From contig NZ_RBAK01000006.1 of the NCBI RefSeq assembly GCF_003626595.1, forward strand, positions 310,001 to 374,000: DNA of 64,000 nucleotides, in the 5' to 3' direction. Below are positions 59,147 to 64,000 of the stretch, in pieces (the stretch's first letter is position 1; the number at the start of each line of letters is the position of its first letter). The notes under the pieces are model-generated. The model saw nothing but the letters and a program-made list of their open reading frames with translations, searched no databases and was not told the origin of the DNA. The DNA comes from Micromonospora endolithica (GTDB lineage Bacteria > Actinomycetota > Actinomycetes > Mycobacteriales > Micromonosporaceae). A program made the position numbers and the translations under genes.

Positions 59147-60340
59147 CAGGGAGCGGTACAGCTCGGCGGTCTGTTCGGCGATGGCGTCCCAGGAGAAGTG
59201 TTCGACCGCCCGGCGCCGGCCGGCCTTGCCGAACGCGGCGGTCCGCGCCGGGTCGGCCAGCAGCTCGTTCAACGCCGCCGCCAGGTCTGCCTCGAACCGG
59301 GCCGGGTCCAGCGGGGTGCCGGAGCCGTCGGCGGCCTGCTCGATCGGCACCAGCAACCCGGTCTCGCCGGCGGCGACGACCTCCGGGATGCCGCCGGTGG
59401 CGGTGGCGACCACCGCGGTCTCGCAGGCCATCGCCTCCAGGTTGACGATGCCCATCGGCTCGTAGACCGAGGGGCAGACGAAGACCGTGGCGTGGGTGAG
59501 CACCTGGATCACCTCGGGCTTGGGCAGCATCTCGGCCACCCAGATCACCCCGGAGCGGTTGGCCCGCAGCTCGGCCACCAGGCCCTCCACCTCGGCGGCG
59601 ATCTCCGGCGTGTCCGGGGCCCCGGCGAGCAGCACCAGTTGCGTGTCGGCGGGCAGTTCCCGGGCGGCGCGCAGCAGGTGCGGCAGGCCCTTCTGCCGGG
59701 TGACCCGCCCGACGTACACCACGCTGGGCCGGGACCCGTCGATCCCCAGCCGGTCGAGCACGTCGGTGCTGTGGTCCGGGGCGTACTGCGCGGTGTCGAT
59801 GCCGTTGTAGACCACCCGCACCCGGTCCGGGTGCACCCCCGGGTAGGCGGTCAGCACGTCCCGGCGCATCCCCGCGCTGACCGCGATGATCGCGTCGGCC
59901 GCCTCGAACGCCGTCCGCTCGCACCACGAGGAGAGCGCGTAACCGCCGCCGAGCTGCTCGGCCTTCCACGGACGCAGCGGCTCCAGGCTGTGCGCGGTCA
60001 CCACGTGCGGCACCCCGTGCAGCAGCTTCGCGGTGTGCCCGGCGAAATTCGCGTACCAGGTGTGGCTGTGCACCACGTCGGCACCGGCACAACCCGCGGC
60101 CATCTCCAGGTCCACGCCCATCGTGCGCAGCGCGGCGTTCGCGCCGGTCAGGCCGGCCGGCTCGGCGTACGCGGTGACGCCCGCCTCGGAGCGCGGCGCG
60201 CCGAAGCAGTGCACCCGTACGTCGGCGAGCCGGCGCAGCTCCCGCGCCAGGTACTCGACGTGCACCCCGGCGCCGCCGTACACCTCCGGCGGGTACTCCC
60301 GGGTGAGCAGATCGACACGCAGCCCTCCGAGATCGCTCAT
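59141..60340 (-). CDS. glgM: ADP-glucose:glucose-1-phosphate glucosyltransferase (GlgM-type glycogen synthase)
   Basis: A 399-aa GT4 enzyme, the actinobacterial GlgM (often annotated glgA) that makes maltose-1-phosphate from ADP-glucose and glucose-1-phosphate. It has LLTREYPPEVYGGAGVHVEYL (4-29 region), DVVHSHTWYANFAG, VTAHSLEPLRPWKAEQLGGGY, VVYVGRVTRQKGLPHLL (donor Arg/Lys) and CPSVYEPMGIVNLEAMACETAVV (Glu pair). ATG 60340 rather than the GTG at 60349. Divergent from glgC across 95 nt, the usual actinobacterial arrangement. Confidence 0.94.
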   Translation of the reverse strand: MSDLGGLRVDLLTREYPPEVYGGAGVHVEYLARELRRLADVRVHCFGAPRSEAGVTAYAEPAGLTGANAALRTMGVDLEMAAGCAGADVVHSHTWYANFAGHTAKLLHGVPHVVTAHSLEPLRPWKAEQLGGGYALSSWCERTAFEAADAIIAVSAGMRRDVLTAYPGVHPDRVRVVYNGIDTAQYAPDHSTDVLDRLGIDGSRPSVVYVGRVTRQKGLPHLLRAARELPADTQLVLLAGAPDTPEIAAEVEGLVAELRANRSGVIWVAEMLPKPEVIQVLTHATVFVCPSVYEPMGIVNLEAMACETAVVATATGGIPEVVAAGETGLLVPIEQAADGSGTPLDPARFEADLAAALNELLADPARTAAFGKAGRRRAVEHFSWDAIAEQTAELYRSLR

Positions 60341-60435
60341 GACCGGCACCCTAGTGCAGACGGCGGAGTCGCACCGGGTGCGGAACTGTGCCCGTCCGAG
60401 TGGTGAAGTCGCGATGGTATGGATAGCGTCTGGTC

Positions 60436-61664
60436 ATGGCTGCCAAGGTGCTCGCGATCGTCCTGGCGGGTGGGGAGGGCAAGCGCCTGATGCCACTCAC
60501 CACGGACCGGGCCAAGCCGGCCGTCCCCTTCGGCGGGATGTACCGCATGGTCGACTTCGTCCTCTCCAACCTCGCCAACGCCGGCTATCTCAAGATCGTC
60601 GTGCTGACCCAGTACAAGTCCCACTCGCTCGACCGGCACATCACCAAGACCTGGCGGATGTCGACCCTGTTGGGCAACTACGTCACCCCGGTGCCGGCGC
60701 AACAGCGCCGGGGCCCCTGGTGGTTCGCCGGCTCCGCCGACGCGATCTACCAGAGCTTCAACCTGATCAACGACGAGCAGCCGGACTACGTGATCGTCTT
60801 CGGCGCCGACCACATCTACCGGATGGACCCCCGGCAGATGGTCGAGGACCACATCGCCTCCGGTGCGTCGGTGACCGTGGCCGGCATCCGCCAGCCGCTG
60901 TCCTCGGCCGACCAGTTCGGGGTGATCGAGGTCGGCGAGGACGGCCGGCGGATCCGGGCGTTCCGCGAGAAGCCGACCGACGCGGTCGGCCTGCCCGACG
61001 CGCCGGACCAGATCTACGCCTCGATGGGCAACTACGTCTTCAGCACCCGGGCGCTCTGCGAGGCGGTCGAGCGGGACGCGGAGGACAAGACCAGCAAGCA
61101 CGACATGGGCGGCAGCATCATCCCGATGATGGTGGAGCGGGGCGAGGCCAACGTCTACGACTTCCGCGACAACGAGGTGCCGGGCAGCACCGACCGGGAC
61201 CGGGGCTACTGGCGGGACGTGGGAACGCTGGACTCGTTCTACGACGCGCACATGGACCTGATCAACGTGCACCCGGTGTTCAACCTCTACAACTTCGAGT
61301 GGCCGATCTACACCGACCAACCGCCGTACCCGCCGGCGAAGTTCGTCCACCAGTGGGGCGAGCGGGTCGGCCGGGCGCACGCCTCGATGATCTCGCCCGG
61401 CGCGGTGATCTCCGGCTCGCTGGTGGAGAACTCGGTGGTGTCGCCGAAGGTCAAGGTCCACTCCTGGGCGCACGTCGACGGCTCGGTGCTGATGGAGGGC
61501 GTGGAGATCGGCCGGCACGCGGTGGTCCGCCGCGCCATCCTGGACAAGAACGTGATCGTGCCGGAGGGCGCCGAGATCGGTGTCGACCTGGAGAAGGACC
61601 GGCAGCGCTACACCGTCTCCGACAACGGCATCGTGGTCATCGGCAAGGGTCAGAAGGTGGAACC

Positions 61665-61668
<4 letters not shown>
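60436..61668 (+). CDS. glgC: glucose-1-phosphate adenylyltransferase
   Basis: A 410-aa ADP-glucose pyrophosphorylase. The nucleotidyltransferase domain begins VLAIVLAGGEGKRLMPLT, with FGGMYRMVDFVLSN, GTADAIYQ-type segment GSADAIYQS, FGADHIYRMD and FREKPTD (substrate Lys). The C-terminal left-handed beta-helix has GAVISGSLVENSVVSPKV and VVRRAILDKNVIVPEGAEIG. Divergent from glgM and followed by pgm, whose GTG overlaps its TGA. Supplies ADP-glucose to GlgM. Confidence 0.96.
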
Positions 61669-63304
<1,636 letters not shown>

Positions 63305-63311
<7 letters not shown>

Positions 63312-63328
63312 CCACGCCCGGTCAGGCC
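63305..63328 (+). terminator. hairpin terminator of glgC-pgm
   Basis: A perfect 9-bp stem GGCCTGACC/GGTCAGGCC (63305-63313, 63320-63328) with loop ACGCCC, including the pgm stop codon in its left arm. Confidence 0.78.
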
Positions 63329-63381
63329 GTTCGCGGGCCGGCATCCCGGACCGGGGTGGATCGCCCGCTGCTGGGCGGCTC

Positions 63382-63409
63382 GCCCGACACCCCGCGCGGG
63401 GTGTCGGGC
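63382..63409. repeat. perfect 28-bp palindrome
   Basis: GCCCGACACCCCGC (63382-63395) is followed without spacer by its exact reverse complement (63396-63409). Its right arm is also the start of the tandem repeat that follows. Confidence 0.85.
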
Positions 63410-63622
63410 TTGCGCCCGGGCCGCGCCGGTGGTGCTGCGGGGCGCCGGGCTGCGTCGAGCCGCGCCGGTGGTGTCGCGGGGTGTCGGGCCGCGTCCGGGC
63501 CTCGGGGGTGGTGTCGCGGGGTGTCGGGTTGCGTCGGGCCCGCGCCGGTGGTGCTGCGGGGTGTCGGGTTGCGTCCGGGCCTCTGCGGTGGCGTCGCGGG
63601 GGTGCCGGACCGCGACCGGGCC
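63393..63622. repeat. tandem repeat of about five 39-40-bp GC-rich units
   Basis: From 63422 five units of the form CGCGCCGGTGGTG(C/T)(T/C)GCGGGG followed by TGTCGGG and GCGTC(C/G)GGCC lie head to tail, with a partial unit before them. Units differ by a few bases. Strong G excess on the plus strand. No frame through it resembles a real protein. Confidence 0.8.
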
Positions 63623-63675
63623 CCGACGGCGGGTGCCGCGACGCGGGCGCTTTCGAGCTGAGTCATTCGTGTCAT

Positions 63676-63959
63676 CGGGGCGGGCGCAGGCCGGCGCGGT
63701 GGCCTTGCTGCGGCGGGCCCGACTCGGGCCCGCCGCACCGCGCGGCGGCGTGAGTCACCCACGACATCAGCTCGAAAGGGGCCGGCGCGGGTCATGTCCC
63801 CCCTGCCGCAGGGTCAGCGGGGCGGGCGCAGGCCGGGCGTGGCGGCCCCGACGCGTTGCAAGGTCGGGCCCGCCGCAGCGCGCGGCGGCGTGAGCCACCC
63901 ACGACATCAGCTCGAAAGGGACCGGCGCGGGTCATGTTTTCTCCCTGCCGCGGGGTCAG
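63676..63959. repeat. two tandem copies of a ~142-bp palindromic repeat
   Basis: The block 63676-63817 is repeated at 63818-63959 with few changes. Shared parts are CGGGGCGGGCGCAGGCCGG, TCGGGCCCGCCGCA, CACCCACGACATCAGCTCGA, AAGGG, and CCGGCGCGGGTCATGT. A third copy begins at 63960 but diverges after CGGGG. Just upstream, CTTTCGAGCTGA (63649-63660) is the inverse of TCAGCTCGAAAG within each unit. The function is unknown; it separates pgm from the next locus. Confidence 0.82.
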
Positions 63960-64000
63960 CGGGGTGGGGGTAGCTCGCGGCGGTTGAGCTGTTCGCGCAG
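63956..64000 (-). CDS. possible 3' end of a minus-strand gene cut by the window edge
   Basis: The minus strand reads LREQLNRRELPPPR and then TGA (63958-63956). The stretch has a helical character and a Pro-rich tail, as at many protein C-termini, and the frame stays open to the window end. Fifteen codons are too few to assign a family, and the stop lies at the edge of the tandem repeat, so this is only a suggestion. Confidence 0.3.
   Translation of the reverse strand: MREQLNRRELPPPR

Noticed and set aside
63393..63959. Possible CRISPR array in the repeat island
   Set aside because: The units are contiguous without unique spacers and differ from one another; no cas genes nearby.

Overview
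The window is chromosomal DNA of a high-GC actinobacterium, most likely a member of the Micromonosporaceae (Micromonospora or a close relative). The evidence is very strong G/C bias at third codon positions, many GTG starts, actinobacterial-type gene sets (GlgM/GlgC/GlgE alpha-glucan synthesis, a second type IIA topoisomerase pair, SGNH and GHL10 secreted enzymes), a c-di-AMP riboswitch in front of a secreted peptidase, and dispersed intergenic repeats of a kind I associate with Micromonospora. About 50 genes are supported. I see no tRNA, rRNA, CRISPR array or intact insertion sequence.

Layout. 1-10.2 kb: two SAM methyltransferases, a secreted SGNH hydrolase, a TetR regulator divergent from a two-gene ABC exporter with a clear tandem operator, and topoisomerase IV-type parE-parC. 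10.3-16.8 kb: a SpoU RNA methyltransferase, AlkB, a polysaccharide pyruvyl transferase family protein, a membrane acyltransferase, a C39-like peptidase behind a c-di-AMP riboswitch, and an alpha/beta hydrolase.

16.8-41.2 kb is a large cell-wall glycopolymer locus. It has two TagF/TarL-type polymerases, a CDP-ribitol synthase fusion (cytidylyltransferase plus short-chain reductase), a TagGH-type ABC exporter with its own TetR regulator and operator, and several glycosyltransferases including one resembling TarS. It also holds homologues of all five enzymes that make UDP-2,3-diacetamido-2,3-dideoxy-mannuronate: 6-dehydrogenase, 3-dehydrogenase, aminotransferase, N-acetyltransferase and 2-epimerase. 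Together they suggest a poly(polyol phosphate) wall polymer decorated with, or linked to, a diacetamido-uronic acid.

41.2-53.2 kb: a DUF952 protein, a two-component system convergent with an orphan TAXI solute-binding lipoprotein, YaaA, a GT-C membrane protein, an App1-type phosphatase, a secreted GHL10 glycoside hydrolase, and a TetR/alpha-beta hydrolase pair. 53.2-54.0 kb: a FitAB/VapBC-type toxin-antitoxin module behind a perfect 41-bp palindrome.

54.0-63.3 kb: the GlgE alpha-glucan pathway (glgB, glgE, glgM, glgC, pgm), interrupted by a recombination scar where two truncated regulator genes abut. The last 690 bases are G-rich tandem and palindromic repeats, with perhaps the 3' end of one more gene. 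Three families of dispersed intergenic palindromic repeats recur; two of them sit only between convergent genes or gene remnants.
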